Positions 29,275 through 42,400 of a stretch of DNA of 64,000 nt are shown piece by piece. The notes below the pieces were generated by a model. That model made no database searches. It was not told where the DNA came from and saw only the letters and a program-made list of their open reading frames with translations. The stretch lies in contig OZ025215.1 of NCBI GenBank assembly GCA_964019055.1, positions 10,977,611 through 11,041,610 on the forward strand. The letters run 5' to 3'. A program made the position numbers and the translations under genes. Positions within the stretch are counted from its first letter, which is position 1. The number at the start of each line of letters is the position of its first letter. Source of the DNA: Anthopleura xanthogrammica (taxonomy: Eukaryota > Cnidaria > Anthozoa > Actiniaria > Actiniidae).

Positions 29275-31769
29275 CTACAGGTCATCTATTGGTTGACACC
29301 TCAGTATAACTGATATTCTTCTATCTCTGGGGATATGCTCTCCTTTCCATCTTGATTCCTTGTCCTCCAATACTTCATGGGTGAACTCATATCTTATAGT
29401 ATCTCTAAAAACAATTACAGAAATATATTAGGTTAATAAATTTGAAAATTAAAAGAACTTTTGTTAACTAACTCTGTGTAGTTTCTAAGGGATATGGGAG
29501 GGGAAAGAAGGAACTTCAAGAGAGATTTGATAAATTATGGGAAACTCTTGGGTAGTGGAGACAGAGTTTTAATCTGCAAAAACAACATCCATTCTTTCCA
29601 ATTTTTCTGTTAATTAGTTTTTGTTACCATTAATGGTAATTTCATTAGCAATTATCAGTCACTTTTAAACTGCCTACTAAAAGCCATATGATATCCTGTG
29701 CCCTTCAAGTATTTTAGTAGCCTCGCTGTACTCCCCCTGACCTGCAGCTACTCTCTTTATATTCTTGTCCCTCCCTTGCTGCTCCCTTTCTCATATGACG
29801 AGTATGGTGTGACAAGCCAATTAGAATAAAAATAAGTATGATTTATTTGAGTACTTGCGCACAGATGACGCCAGCATTCAGGTTTGTCTGAGTTTATAAT
29901 TTATTCTTTTAGCATTCTTGCATTCAAAACAAAAGAAAATGACTACTGGTATTTACGAATCCCTCAAGATTCAGTTTTGGTTTGTTTGTTTGTCTGAGTT
30001 TTGGCCTGTGACTGTGGGTTCATTGTAACTTAAATTTTCTTGGTCAATGCTGCATGAAAACAGTGGTAATGCAATGCACACATACCTCAGGATATACATT
30101 GATCTTCTTGGAAGTAAAACATCAACAGTAACAGAACTATATTTTTCATGAATCAGTCTCATTACAGATGAGGATAATAGACTGAGACCAGCGATTGTAG
30201 AACCACAGAACTGAAGGACAATCAAAAGTAGCAATACAATATAACAAACGCATTCATAAAAAAAATTAATATAATCATGATATTTTCCAGTATGATCGAG
30301 GGACAACACTTTTTAATTGCTACGTGCTGATCGAGACAACAGTTGTGACAAGGAAATCAGGCAATACACTGCTGTCAATCAGTATGTAAAGGTACCAAAC
30401 AATTTATTTGATTAATGGCAGTGTATTGTGCCCAATTTACCTGTTGTAACTGTTGTTTCGATCAGTGAGTAGCAACGATAACAGTGGTATTCCATTTAAC
30501 AAAATCTAACAGTAAGTTGTTTCAAATGGATGAATAGGGAAAAATAGAATCAGTGACAGTCTAAATACCAAAAACCTTCAGCATGTTTACTTACCTTTAC
30601 ACTGTCAATATGAGGCTTGATATAACTGAAAGACAAAAAGGAGTTTTCATCATCATTATCATCATTTTTATTATTGATTTTTATAGCTGATGAAAATTCT
30701 ACCACCACCAACTTATACCAACCACAAATCCAGTTTTCTGATATTTTAGCATGCTCATTCATCAAATATAACTCACCCATTTCTATCTAGATCCAGTACA
30801 TGAACATTAGATAATAGCTTATTATTTGGTTTGAAAGATGTGTCCCTCATTCTCTTGAATATTCGTAAACAATTGTCTGTCCATCTTGACTTTTCTGTTT
30901 CTCTATAACCTTTGATTGCCTAAAATACAAACGAAGAGTAGTTGTTGGAAATATCTAGACCTTTCCCTATCATCATTATCACTCCTCACACTATAAGATG
31001 CATAAGGCCGTCCCATCATTTTGCCGAACTCATTCTGTCATGAGCCAAAACAGATCTCTTTCCACAGCAGGAGTTCAATGCTGGAACTCCTTGTAGTAAT
31101 CTACAAGATAGGTGCATTGTAAGGGGCCATTTACATCATACCAAAATGATTTTTGTTCCAGTACATGGATAAATTTCTTACTGTGTTTATACAGTATGGT
31201 ACTGGTATAGCATGCCGTACCAGTATGAGCATTTCGTGTTTGAGTGAAAACAGGGATGAACTCATTCTGGAATGACTCGTACTGGCATGAAATTTTGCTC
31301 TGGTATCATGTAAACAAGCAGCTCAATTTGGACGACAAAACAAAAGAATTTCAATCTCCTGAGAATTTAGGCCTATTTTTTTGTCCACCAAATTGAGCTG
31401 CATTCCGACGTGCTGCAAGGGGTCTATAGTATTTAATTCCATGGATTAACGTAGTCAACTTACTGCATCCCAGTGGTCAAACTGATACTTCTGTGTTTTC
31501 AAATACGGTTCTACTTCTTTGATAAGCCGGTCCTCTTCCTCTTCACTGATGAAGTTTTCGTGAACTTCCAGATTCCCAGACACCATATCTTGCACTGTCT
31601 CTAACTCCTCTATCGTACAATCATTTGTCAAAAACGATACATTGCTTAAAAGATCTACATTACTACTAGCTTGTGTTGCAAAACCACCTCTCAGTGCCTT
31701 CAAAATTATACAATTTCTAGCGTAAGAAAGATTTGAAAATAAGAATCTTCGAACCAAAACATCCGCCAT
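29275..31769 (-). CDS. ALKBH7: ALKBH7-like mitochondrial Fe(II)/2-oxoglutarate dioxygenase
   Basis: AlkB-family dioxygenase; in mammals a mitochondrial-matrix protein needed for alkylation-induced programmed necrosis. Five exons on the minus strand with matching phases: 31769-31464, 30919-30777, 30625-30595, 30210-30086, 29404-29275, giving 244 aa. The N-terminus is basic with Ser/Arg (MADVLVRRFLFSNLSYARN), as expected for mitochondrial import. Conserved blocks: HWDAAIKGYRETEKSRW, VHVLDLDRNGYIKPHIDSVK with the iron-binding HxD, FCGSTIAGLSLLSSSVMRL, YEFTHEVL with the distal His, and IPRDRRISVIL with the 2-oxoglutarate Arg. Exon 3 is only 31 bp. It is divergent from the CCCH/LRR gene, with 168 bp between start codons. 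Confidence 0.93.
31318..31430. repeat. Dispersed repeat, family D (ALKBH7 intron 1)
   Basis: GCAGCTCAATTTGGACGACA through ATTCCGACGTGCTGCAAGGG recurs almost unchanged at 48310-48409. The copy here has its own inverted pair, GCAGCTCAATTTGG / CCAAATTGAGCTGC. A short non-autonomous transposon is likely. Confidence 0.6.
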
Positions 31770-31937
31770 CTTGGAAATGTTAATTCATGAGCAAATGGGT
31801 AGTATCAGCTGTGCGAACAAAAACGCGGGCGCTATATAACAGTCACGTGTTTATTGGTATGACTATATAAGGTAATGGTTTCGCGCGAAAAATCAATCGC
31901 GGGAGATTTTGAACAGAAAATCGAGGAACGTTACAAA
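31770..31937. promoter_or_regulatory. Bidirectional promoter with E2F palindrome and E-box
   Basis: This 168-bp interval separates the start codons of ALKBH7 (minus) and the CCCH/LRR gene (plus). It contains CACGTG (about 31843), two TATATAA-like words (about 31833 and 31864), and TTTCGCGCGAAA at 31879-31890, a perfect E2F-type palindrome. Any element here must serve both genes or be shared by position. Confidence 0.55.
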
Positions 31938-34900
31938 ATGGCGTCAAGAGTTTGTGCGTTGTCAGAAAACGAGAGGTAAATATAACGAGAAAACGCTCGT
32001 ATTTAATGACTGTTAAAGAATTTTATGAAGAATAAATATAGTTCTGCTTTTTTGTTCAAAAATTGACCAAAGATCTTCGTTCGTTTGCTCAAATTTTGAA
32101 TGCAAAGTAGCTAGGAGTTGACAGCGCAGTTACAACGTGACGAAATATGATTATTTTGGTCCCCAATCAGTCACCTTTGCAAGCACTATTTTCTATTTTT
32201 TGAAGTAAAAGAATTAGACACATTATCAAAAGGGTTGCAAACGAGAAACTTCTTCTTGTGCGACTCATATCGTCCTTTCATTGTTCTTTAAGGCGGCTTC
32301 TTCTAATTCAGTGATCTTTTTCATCTTGTTTTTTTTTTTTTTTTTTTTACAGAAGGCGCAATGGATTTTGTAGGTAAGATCATAAAGTTATCTGGAGCTT
32401 TCTCCACATATTACAGCGACAGGGGCAAAAATATGGATAGTTTTTGTTGTGTTACATGGTTTAGGATATATTGTTTTTCAGGTATTTTGCCAAGGGTGAT
32501 TGCCGTGAAGGGAATGACTGCAAGTTTTCTCACAATCCAGAGGACATACCAGTAAGCATAGATAACTATTGTCTTGTTCTAGTCAATATTTAGGGAGCTG
32601 TAGATGAACTGATGGAAGGGGGCTTTGATTTTCACACAAGTGAGGGAAGATAGATGGAGTTTATGCAACAAATAGCAAGAAAGCATTGTGAATGCTAAAT
32701 TGGGAAGGAAGGGAGGGGGGGGGGGGGCAAGTATCTAATTTGTGTGCATCAAACTAGGGGAGGCAGACAGGGAGGCAGCAACGAGATTTTCATAACCAAT
32801 TACCAGTTTCTAATTTGAAATTGACTCATTAAAAACAGCATGCTTTCACTAATCACCACAAAATCGGTATCAGAGCCAGCATGATAGGGACTTTTTATTG
32901 CCTAGGTCTGCAGATACTATCTGGAAGACAGATGTCATTTTGGAGCTGATTGTTGGTTCAGACATCCTTGCCCTGAAGATGACATGTAAGTAACTAGAAC
33001 ACTTACTGTTTATATTTTTTATTACAAAATATTGTTAATTGTTAATGTACATTTTTCTATTGAAGGTTTGATATGAGTCCTATGGCAGCTATAATAGGTA
33101 AGGACAAAATAACTATGAGGAATATTCATATCTTTTTTATTTTGCTTAAATTGGACCCAAAAAATTTCTTTCGACCATAGACCCATTGCATTGCGGCCAC
33201 CCCTCACAGAGAGCCACTATATATGCAGGCTACTACTTTACATATCTTTCAAAGCAGTTAAAACCTTGAAGCAAAAATGTTATGAACACATCCTCTTGTA
33301 TTAATGTTTCATTGCTATAACTGCAATATTCGTTTTTAAAATGCTCTTCTTTTTGCTTCAATATTTTCTCAAGGATCTAGTTTGATTTGCTCCATCAACC
33401 CAAACATGAATCTCCTACTTGCGGCAGCCATTGCCGGTGCTCCAACACCTGGCCAGGAGGAGAAGAAGGAAGACAGTGAGGACGAGAAAGACAAAGAGGA
33501 GGTCTCTCTGGAAAAAGTTCTTGAAATGTGGAAGACATTCCAGAAATCAAAAGATGGTAAGATTATCTGTGGAATTTATGCATCATTCCCTTTCTCTTCC
33601 ATAGTTTCCTCTTCCCCTAAGACTATATAGCCATGTTGACATTTTGTGGAACTTTACATTGTTTACAGAAAACAACAATGACAGCAAGAATTCAAATGAC
33701 AGTGAAAGGTATTCTGACTCAGAGGAAGAGGAAGAAGAGAATCTCCAAGAGTTTTCACAAAAGTTGAAGCACTACAGCTTGAAGGCTTGGAGTCCTGAGG
33801 ATATGTTCACTCTGATTACTACCCTAACAGAGGTTGATATCAAAGAATATGATGAATATGATTTTCTCACCAGTAAGATTCTTGGTGATGCTCTGCGAAT
33901 GTGGAAACCTGACTCCCATTTTGTTGGATCATTGATGATGATGATCGTTGAAAAACGTGAAGCAGATCTGACATCACTTATCCTTACAATCTGCAATGCA
34001 CCTGAAAGAGTACACTCTTTGGAAAAACATCTTGCATATACAGTTCTGGCAGCACAGGAGAAAGACCCAACCAAATGGAACTCAGAAGCCATTGGTACTT
34101 TGATGCAAAAGATTGAAGAAAATGGTTTCAATGTTGATGCTATTGAGCTCTTCCACAGTGTTGGTAAAGAAATCAAAGATGCTGAAAAACTGGGCCAACT
34201 TGTACACGACTATCTGGTGGCAACTGGTGAGAAGGACTCCTTTGACTGCCGATGTAAGACAGTAGAGTGCCACTGCCCAGTGGAGGCTGATGAAGGTGTT
34301 GCCTTTATAATGTTTTCTGGGCTCCAGAGAAAGCTAGAATGGAGTGAGGAAGATAAAGTAAAGTTCTTCAAGAAGGCAACTGATAATCTGTGGAAACCTG
34401 AGTTGCTGGCTGAGTTGGGTAAGCTAACTACATGTAGGTCTACAATCTCTGCAAAAATTAAGTGCCACTTTCCCCCTTTCCCCCTTAGCAATGGTTACCT
34501 GATAAAATGCATGCAAGACAACATTGCTATGGGGGGAGAGGGGGAACGGTCTCCCAGAATACTAGGTGGCACATTTTATTTTGCAGGAGATTGTAGATTC
34601 ACACAAACTCTTGAGACCTAAACATTTCAAGCAATCACACAACAAACTGAAGATCAAAACTCTGTGTCTGTCTGTCTGTCGGTCTAGACGTCTTTGGCTA
34701 TGTTAGCCTGCATGTACATAGAAATTTGTTTTAACCATGCTTTTCTTGTGTCAAGGTGAAACATTTGGTGTTAAAGAACCACTTAAAATCAGTACACCAA
34801 GAACCCTTAACCATCACAAGAAAATCCAAGAAGTCTCAGACCAAGAAGCAAAGCAAATCACAGAAGCAACTAAAGGAAATCAAAATCCTCAGTCCAGGAA

Positions 34901-36145
34901 GTGCCATGGAAAGGGATGTCCAAATCAGAAGAAGAAAGACTGTGATAATAATATGTGTGGAAGGTGCTGCAGAAATAGTGGAGAATCATGTGATGCACAT
35001 GAAGATGCATTTGATGTTTATATCCCACCCTCATATGAATCAAGCCACAAGTTCCACAAGGTTGAACCAAGTGCGCACTTTGAAAACAGGAAGAAGTTTG
35101 AGGAGTTTATAAGTGTCAAGAAATCAGTAAGATAATACTTTCACTACTTATCTATTTGCATGAGAAGCTAATGGGGGTGCACTCTGGTTTGACTTTTTGG
35201 TATTTAAAAATGTGTGTTGAAAGCTAGCTACATCAGAACTCATTTATGATCAAAAGTAGGACTGGGGAGTTCTTGTGAAAGGTGATGGTCATGACAATAT
35301 TTGTTATTGGTAATGATGGACGGTGTGATCATGATCATGATGATGGTGATGAAGAGTGGATTTTATAGTGTGAAACGTCACGGCACACAGCACTGTTAAG
35401 GCACAGAGCAGACACAGCACTGAAGTTCTTCACAGTCATACTAAATCTGCTCTAAAGTTGTTGATGGTATTGATGATTTCATGGCAGTGATAAAGATAAT
35501 GGTGGCAATAAATTGTTATTAAATAAATTATTAATGATTGGACAATGCAAAAGCAGAGCCTCGTCTATCTTATCTGGAGGATCAGAAAGGGATCCAGATT
35601 CTAAATTCATTTGATTTTTTCAGTTACGCAGGCTTACTTTTGGGAGCTACTTCTCAGTCATGGATGATGACCTTACCAAAGCGATTGACCTATGGGGTGA
35701 CCAACTTGTAGTCCTAGAACTTGGTTCCAGCGATAGCGGGTGTGGCTCACAGCTCACTGATACCTCTGTGCAGCATCTTGCAGCTCACTGCCCCAACCTG
35801 CGCAAACTGCGACTGGAGTCTGTGACTCGTGTTACTGACAAAGCCATGATTGACATTATGAAAAAATGCCCTCTTCTTGAGGAGCTGCACATTAGTGGGA
35901 ATGACAAGATAAATGGCGACATCACAGACAAGTCAATCAAGTTGCTCTTTGAAGATGATGTTCTTCCAAACTTGAGGCAGATTTGTGTGACGGACCAGAG
36001 TGCCATTGAACATAACACAGTGTACCGCTTAAGGCGAAGGCGTCCCAAACTGAGGATTATCGCAGGGGAGACGGATAGTGACAGCATGGCTCATTCTCTG
36101 GTTCTCTCTATGATGGGAATGGATTATGGTGATGGATTGTTTTGA
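31938..36145 (+). CDS. Double CCCH zinc-finger, Cys-rich and leucine-rich-repeat protein of unknown role
   Basis: I do not recognise a named orthologue. Nine exons join in phase: 31938-31975, 32353-32373, 32482-32551, 32906-32985, 33066-33097, 33374-33556, 33669-34418, 34756-35126, 35624-36145, giving 688 aa. Residues 19-37 and 45-63 are two C-x7-C-x5-C-x3-H fingers (CRYFAKGDC..., CRYYLEDRC...), a type usually binding RNA. An acidic linker (SDSEEEEEEN) leads to a mostly helical region of about 230 residues. A Cys-rich patch follows (CHGKGC...CDNNMCGRCC...C..H), probably another metal site. The C-terminal 170 residues are leucine-rich repeats of the FBXL type (LVVLELG, LRKLRLESVTRVTDKAM, LEELHISG). 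RNA-linked regulation is a guess from the fingers. Confidence 0.8.
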
Positions 36146-36917
36146 ATGAGGATCATAAGAACTGTAAAAGATTGTCTATATTTAGATGACATTTGATAAA
36201 CACAAGCAAGGAAGCCAAGATTATTGTTCGCTCAAAAATTTATTTATTGAGAAAGATGAATGTTGGAGTTGTTGTTGGCTTTAATATGGCCAAATATGTT
36301 GAAAATGTTTAAAATTATAAAACTTGTAATGATGATGTTGATAAAATGATAATGATGATGATGACGGATGAGACTTGACAGAAAAAAATATTGAAAACAA
36401 TTATTATAAGAACTGGAAAAGATTTGTTTCCTTACTTTCTATGTAAGAAAGGTTTTGGCAAATAAGACTGCCCATATTAACGCCAAAGAAGTGGCATTAA
36501 ATAGAAATAAGATAGATCAAGAAAAATAATTAAAAACAGTGCACATGAATCATGATGTATTTGTCATCAATTATTATAATATATTCTTACATGACTGTAT
36601 ACAAAAATGAAGGAATTTCAATTCGTGATTATTGAATTCGTGTACTTACAGTTAAAAGAGTGAAGTAAAATCAATATAATGATCGCATGAGTGAAATAAT
36701 TTGCGACAGTTTAAAAATTTGAAATATGTGGGGAAAACTATCTAAAACATGGAAAAATTGATAAGAATGAATAAATTCTGAAAAATGATAGTGCATGGCT
36801 AATTTCCAACTCCGGATGAGATCACAAGAAACTGCAGAAATCTGGCTTTTGTATAAGCTATAGTACAAAAAATCCAGTTTTCTTGAGATAAATCTTGAGA
36901 TAAAAAGATTTCAAGAG
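36146..36917. other. 3' intergenic region
   Basis: AT-rich spacer between convergent 3' ends of the CCCH/LRR gene and the Tctex gene. It has a short run of GATGAT repeats near 36345-36365. Nothing else seen. Confidence 0.5.
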
Positions 36918-37445
36918 TTATTCTTGATAAACAGCATAAACCACACCCACTGCAAAAAGTTCAGAGTTTGTAAAGACGGCATCAACCCAGTTATCATGCT
37001 TCTCATTCCACAAGAATCTGCTCGCAATACGTACTCCTTGACCTTTCATCTCTCCAATTGTAACAGTAGCTACGTACTTGAAACGCTTGAAACCAAGAAG
37101 TTTGACTCTCTCACAGATCGTGTGAGACAAAGACTTGCAAAGAGCTTTGCTCTTGGCCGGGTCATACTTGACATCTTGTAGTGACTCTTCCAGCGTTTCG
37201 TTCAGGATTTCCTTGACTTCTCTGGAGTTGAATCGCTTGTCTGGTTCTAGCTTGTAGGTATTTTCGTATCGTACTCGTATGTGAGCGTGTACATGGCTTG
37301 GTATCATGCTTGGTATGGAAACCATACTTGATCCTCGGTCTCTTTGGACTGTCGGAAAACCAACTTCAAAAAGGCTGCCTCTTCGGCGGTTTTTTTGCTG
37401 AACTGTGCTCGAGTCAGTCATTGACATTTTCTCCTCACCTGACAT
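36918..37445 (-). CDS. Tctex1-type dynein light chain (DYNLT5/TCTEX1D1-like)
   Basis: 175 aa, single exon on the minus strand. The first 55 residues are polar and probably disordered. Residues 58-175 form a Tctex1 domain: RYENTYKLEPDKRF, VKEILNETLEESL, YKYD-like YDPAKSKALCKSLSHTICERV, FKYVATVTIGEMKGQGVRI and SRFLWNEKHDNWVDAVFTN. The terminal SELFAVGVVYAVYQE matches the VYAVYFE-type end of TCTEX1D1. Such light chains bind dynein intermediate chain and cargo in cytoplasmic or axonemal dyneins. Assignment among DYNLT2/4/5 subfamilies is uncertain. It is head-to-head with CEP78, another cilium/centriole gene. Confidence 0.88.
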   Translation of the reverse strand: MSGEEKMSMTDSSTVQQKNRRRGSLFEVGFPTVQRDRGSSMVSIPSMIPSHVHAHIRVRYENTYKLEPDKRFNSREVKEILNETLEESLQDVKYDPAKSKALCKSLSHTICERVKLLGFKRFKYVATVTIGEMKGQGVRIASRFLWNEKHDNWVDAVFTNSELFAVGVVYAVYQE

Positions 37446-39462
37446 GGTTAAAGACTACTACTATCCTCCTCTGGGATAAGGTGAATTCAGTTTTTCAGTG
37501 GCGGAAATTCTAAGGAAAAAAACAAAGAGTTTTCAGTCACTTTTTAGTTGTTTTTCTCAAAACTGAGCGAAGGAGTGATGACGTCATTGGTATCCCAGAA
37601 TGCTCAGCAAACTTTTCTATTTTTTTTCCTTGCTTCCTTTTCCTTCAGTTTCTTCTTTTTCTTTGCTTTCGTTCGTTCGTTCGTTTCTTTTTCCTTTCCT
37701 TCTGTGTTTTCATCTTTCAATCTTTCTTCACAGTTTTTCTGTTTTCGTCTTTCCGTTACATGTAATTTTTCTTCAATTTATTCTTAGTTTCTCTCTCTCT
37801 CTTTCTCAGTTTCTTTCTTTCTTTTTCTTCCTAGCTTTTTTCTTAAGAAACCGAGAACCAACTTTATGATATTCCTTCATTAATTTTTACGTCAAAACTC
37901 ACAGTAACACGTACTGCCATTTTTCTTAGTCTAAACAAAGCCTGAGTGAATGATTCTCGCCTCTCCATTCAAATATCTATAATGAGTTTCATTTTAATGA
38001 TCGTAAACTATATTGGCCCGCTCAAATGAGAAAAATGGCCACACATAAAAAACAAAAGCAGTGGTGAAAAAGACTCATTCATTAACAAATTTTTTCATCT
38101 CAAATCACTCAGGTATATATTTTAATTTCCCGGAAAAAAATTGAAGGAATTCTAAATAAACAATCTAGTAAAAAGATATGACAGCATCATGATATTCCCC
38201 GGCATTTGATGTTGGTCATTGTTGACGGGTTCATATAGTAACACCAAAAATACATGTACACATCACCTTATCTAGGTAAAAGCCAAGATTGACTGAGAGT
38301 AATATTCGTAATTATACAGCTAGTCTACTCTTCTTTGAAGCATCATCTGAGACCGATAATCCGCAGAAATCGGATTTGTGGCTAGAACACAGACAGAAGA
38401 TTACAGTCTGGACTTAAAGTCCTGAATCCTGCTAGTGACATGCTGAGTGAATAACAAACTTAGGTCTCTCCAATTCCGTCTTCAAACCCCTTACTAAACT
38501 CACACTTACCTTAGCTCTCCAGTTCCTTCTTGACTGTGCTCAAACGAACATTCTTTATGGATAAATATAGGTACTCTCTGAAGCCGACTTGTTCCCGGCC
38601 GAGTGACGGGAGTAACGATGAACGGTAAGCCTCTGGATTTCTGGATAATGTTTAACCCCCTGTGACCCCCGCCTTGCGCCTGTCGAAGCGAGATTTCTAC
38701 ACTTTGTAAACAAAGGATTAGGTTATTTAGCAGACAATTTTCTTTGAATACAAGCTTTAATCTCTTGTAGATGCCACTGATAATAACCTGGTGTTTTTTA
38801 AAGAGACAAGAAAAGTAATCATCATCGAGCTGTCATCGATGCGCACGGAGCATAGCAACCGTTGCTATGGGCAAAGAAGTTGCAAACGGACTCGCAAGCG
38901 TATTTTATTTAACGCTGCCAAATCGGGGAGAGGATGATAGTGTGATAACCATCTATGTTTGAGAAATTATCTTATACGTTTAGATGACCTTTTAGATGTA
39001 AAGGATAATTACAATCTGTTTAGGAGAGGGGTGGGGAAAGAGAAGCCCCTTATAAGGAATGGTAATAAACTGAAAAAGAAAATTAAGTAAAAATGGAGGT
39101 TTATGTAATTTTATCAGATGAGTAGTTAGTGACAGATTATTTTAATGTTTTACCTTTAGTTTGATTTACTGAATAGTTTTTTTTATATTTTCCAACCGGG
39201 CTTCCTGTGGTGATCGTCAGCGATGTCAAAGTACAGCGGTCATACATAACAACAGAAGACGGTTACAAACTGAAATTGTTTGGAAAAAAACGTCAACGAA
39301 AATCTTTCTTTTTTACCAACCAGAAGCTCTTAAAGTATTTATCCAGGCCATAAATATGTGAACAGACAGTTAAATGTGCCACTGGTCAATGGAGTATTGA
39401 AACAAGCTCAGTTTTATGTCGTATTTTGAAAGGTTTTTGAAGGCAGTTTGAAGTCCAACAAA
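37446..39462. other. Divergent intergenic region between Tctex gene and CEP78
   Basis: Contains a polypyrimidine-rich block (about 37610-37860), then unique AT-rich DNA. The pair AGCAAC/GTTGCT at 38854-38866 may be RFX half-sites. No coding sequence recognised. Confidence 0.5.
38852..38877. promoter_or_regulatory. Paired RFX (X-box) half-site-like motif
   Basis: ATAGCAACCGTTGCTAT is a near-perfect 17-bp palindrome that contains AGCAAC (38854-38859) and GTTGCT (38861-38866). Each is a perfect X-box half-site with the adjoining AT, followed by GGGCAAA. RFX factors drive cilium genes, and this lies about 600 bp before CEP78. The full GTTNCC-AT-RGNAAC box is not present. Confidence 0.3.
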
Positions 39463-42400
39463 ATGGCCATGATTGAAACTGTTCGTCAAAGACAAAGAAA
39501 TGCTACAGACTTTGGTTTCTTTTACGAGAATCTTTGCGCTTTACAGAACTCATGTCCTCTGGGGACGGTTACAGCTAACCTAGATGAGCAGACTATTGAT
39601 TGTAATGCTGATAGAATACGGCTGAATGACTGGACACCGATTTGGAATGCTTTGAAGATCAATAAAAGTCTCAAAAGTGTGGCATTTAGAAGTTATTGGC
39701 AGCAGACTTTATTCCCTGATAATGGTAATACAGACTTGACTGCTTTACCTAGTTATATATTTACCATCTATTTTGATACTTTAAGACAATATTTCTTCAT
39801 TAAATTTAATAATTAATAATAGTTTATTGTGTTGCTTACATAAAACTTTGATTTTTTTGTAGATTTTTCTGAACAAAGGTTGAATGCATTGAAGAAGAAA
39901 GCACCTCCCATCAGAAGCAAAGACACAACCTATAAACTATGCAGGTAAACAAAAGCAAAATAATTGGTACATAATGTGCATGCATGACACTTAACTATTA
40001 CTGTAGCTTCACATCAATGGTGACATTGCAAAAAGTAGAAATGAGTGCTACTTTTGTAATGTCGTGCGTGACAAATCTCACCATGCGTGAACAACATCAC
40101 ACAGGTGGTCATTGGTGGTATAACATCACATGAAAAATTGCATTGTGTGTCTACTGACTACACCTTAAATATCACTTGCATGTTCTTTTTTGACGATCAT
40201 GGTCTAATATTGCTTTTGATGATATAGAACTTTAAAGGAATGCTTGTCTGTTACTGAAAGCCTGAGTTATTTAACTCTCCAAGGAATTCCATTGAGAGAA
40301 CGTGATTTAGCCTCCTTAGCAAAGGTACGAAAATCCTTTTAGTATTCTTGAAACTAATGTATTTTAATGAGATGAACATGTGTCATACACATGATATTCT
40401 GTATAATCTGTCTGATGTAATTTGGTTTGTGCATCATTAGGGTATTGCAAAAAATCATTCACTCCAGTATCTGTCCTTGGAGTACTGTCAAATTGGTGAT
40501 AAAGGATTAGAATGTAAGTAGAAAACAGTCTGTTCAAACTCTTAGGTTTAGACTTGGGTCAAGAATGCTTGGGATCCCTGTGGTTTATTTTCCACAGGTA
40601 ACCCAAACATTACTGATTATCTTTAGTTGCAATAATTAGCCTTCCAACAGAGTTGATAAAATAAATCCATCTCTAATAATTTTTACATAGTGCTGTGTAA
40701 TGCCATAAAGGGGACACGCTCTATCACATCTGTCAATTTCACTGGCTGCAGTTTATCTTGGAGAGGAGCAGAAACAATAGCTAAGATCATAAAGGTAAAT
40801 AATATATTTATCAAAACATGATGAAAGAATACCATTACTCAACAGAGTATATTTTTGTATCAATTATTGTAGTTCCAAGCAACTCGCCGTCATGGTGTAG
40901 CATGGCAAGACAGTCTTCGATATCGACGGCCTGACCTGGACAGAATGTCAGGGCTTAGGAGAATCACCATATGTAAGAATCCTATGATTGGTGATAAAGG
41001 TGTAGAATTCATAGCTGAGGCACTGAAGGATGATTTGTGGGTTAAAGGTAAGGAAGCTAGCTCTTTGATCTAGAAATGCATTATAAGACTATGGTCTAAT
41101 ATGTCATATCATTTAATTTTAGCCCTGGATCTACAACAGTGCGGCATATCAACAGTGGGTGCTTTAGCTTTTCAATCTGTTCTTAAATTCAACACAGCAC
41201 TAACAGTTCTGGACCTCAGGTTAAATCCATTAATAGGTGAGTAATAAGTATTATAGACCTACAGTATTTGGCTTGGGTGTAATGTTTTCCTGTTTCAGAC
41301 TATGTGTCATTCCCTTGAGTATCATTTCTTTGTTTAATGGTTGTGCACGAGAAGACACATGAATATGGAATCCGATACGACTCAAACAAAGAATCTCATT
41401 CTCAAGGAAATGACACAAGGTCTAAGAAACATATGTTATACTCAACCTGAATGGGTCTATTCAAAAGAAATGCAAGGAAAAACCTATCCCTGATTAAGCA
41501 GCCTAAATCTTTGACACTGCGCATTTGAAAACAGCTAGTTGATACTTGCGCACTATAAATGAATAAATTGTAAATTATAAAATTAATACTTACTAACTAT
41601 TATTGCCTCATTTCAGATCGAGATGTCATGTCATTATTAATGGAACAGATTATGATCAATTATAATGATCAAGAAACTGATGTAAGATTTAGAAAGTAGC
41701 TGCTGCAATTTGTAATCCCTGACCAAATAATATCCATACCCCACCATGGAGGATATTTGAAAAAAGATCCCTCACCTCACGAATTTCCAATTTTCTTCCA
41801 TACCAACCTTGTAATTTTGTTTTTTCTGACCCCCAATTCCCAGGGAATTTCCGATTTCCTCCATGGTAGATTATGGATATTTTTTTTAGAACCACACAAT
41901 AATTTTTTTTGCAGCATGGACTGTGTAGTTATGATTAAAATCTGTTGGCTTTGTTCTGACATTTCAGTTTCCATGGATCGTAATAGAGGAGCCTAAACCT
42001 GGACGAATAAGACCATTAAAGAAAGGGAACAGGCCGCGTACAGTATCTACTGCCTATGGAAGAAAAACAACTAGGTAATACATAAAATTAATAGGAATAA
42101 GAAGGATGAAGGACTAACATCCAAAACGTCAATACAGTTCCAAACTTTTTTCACTGTGTTTAAGTTCCCTTCTTATTCACTTGTTGTATCCAACACACCA
42201 ATTCAGTGCAAACTAGTTATCGTTAGTTATTATTAGGTAATACATATTCTTTCAAGATGGGCTTGACAAGAATCCCCCTCTCACATCACCCCACCCAGGC
42301 CCCTCTCCCTAAGACGTTTCAGAGCCTCTAAGCCCAATGACAGATAAAATCTAAAAGATATCCCAAGTTAGTTGAAATTTTACTGTGCTTAGACGACAAG

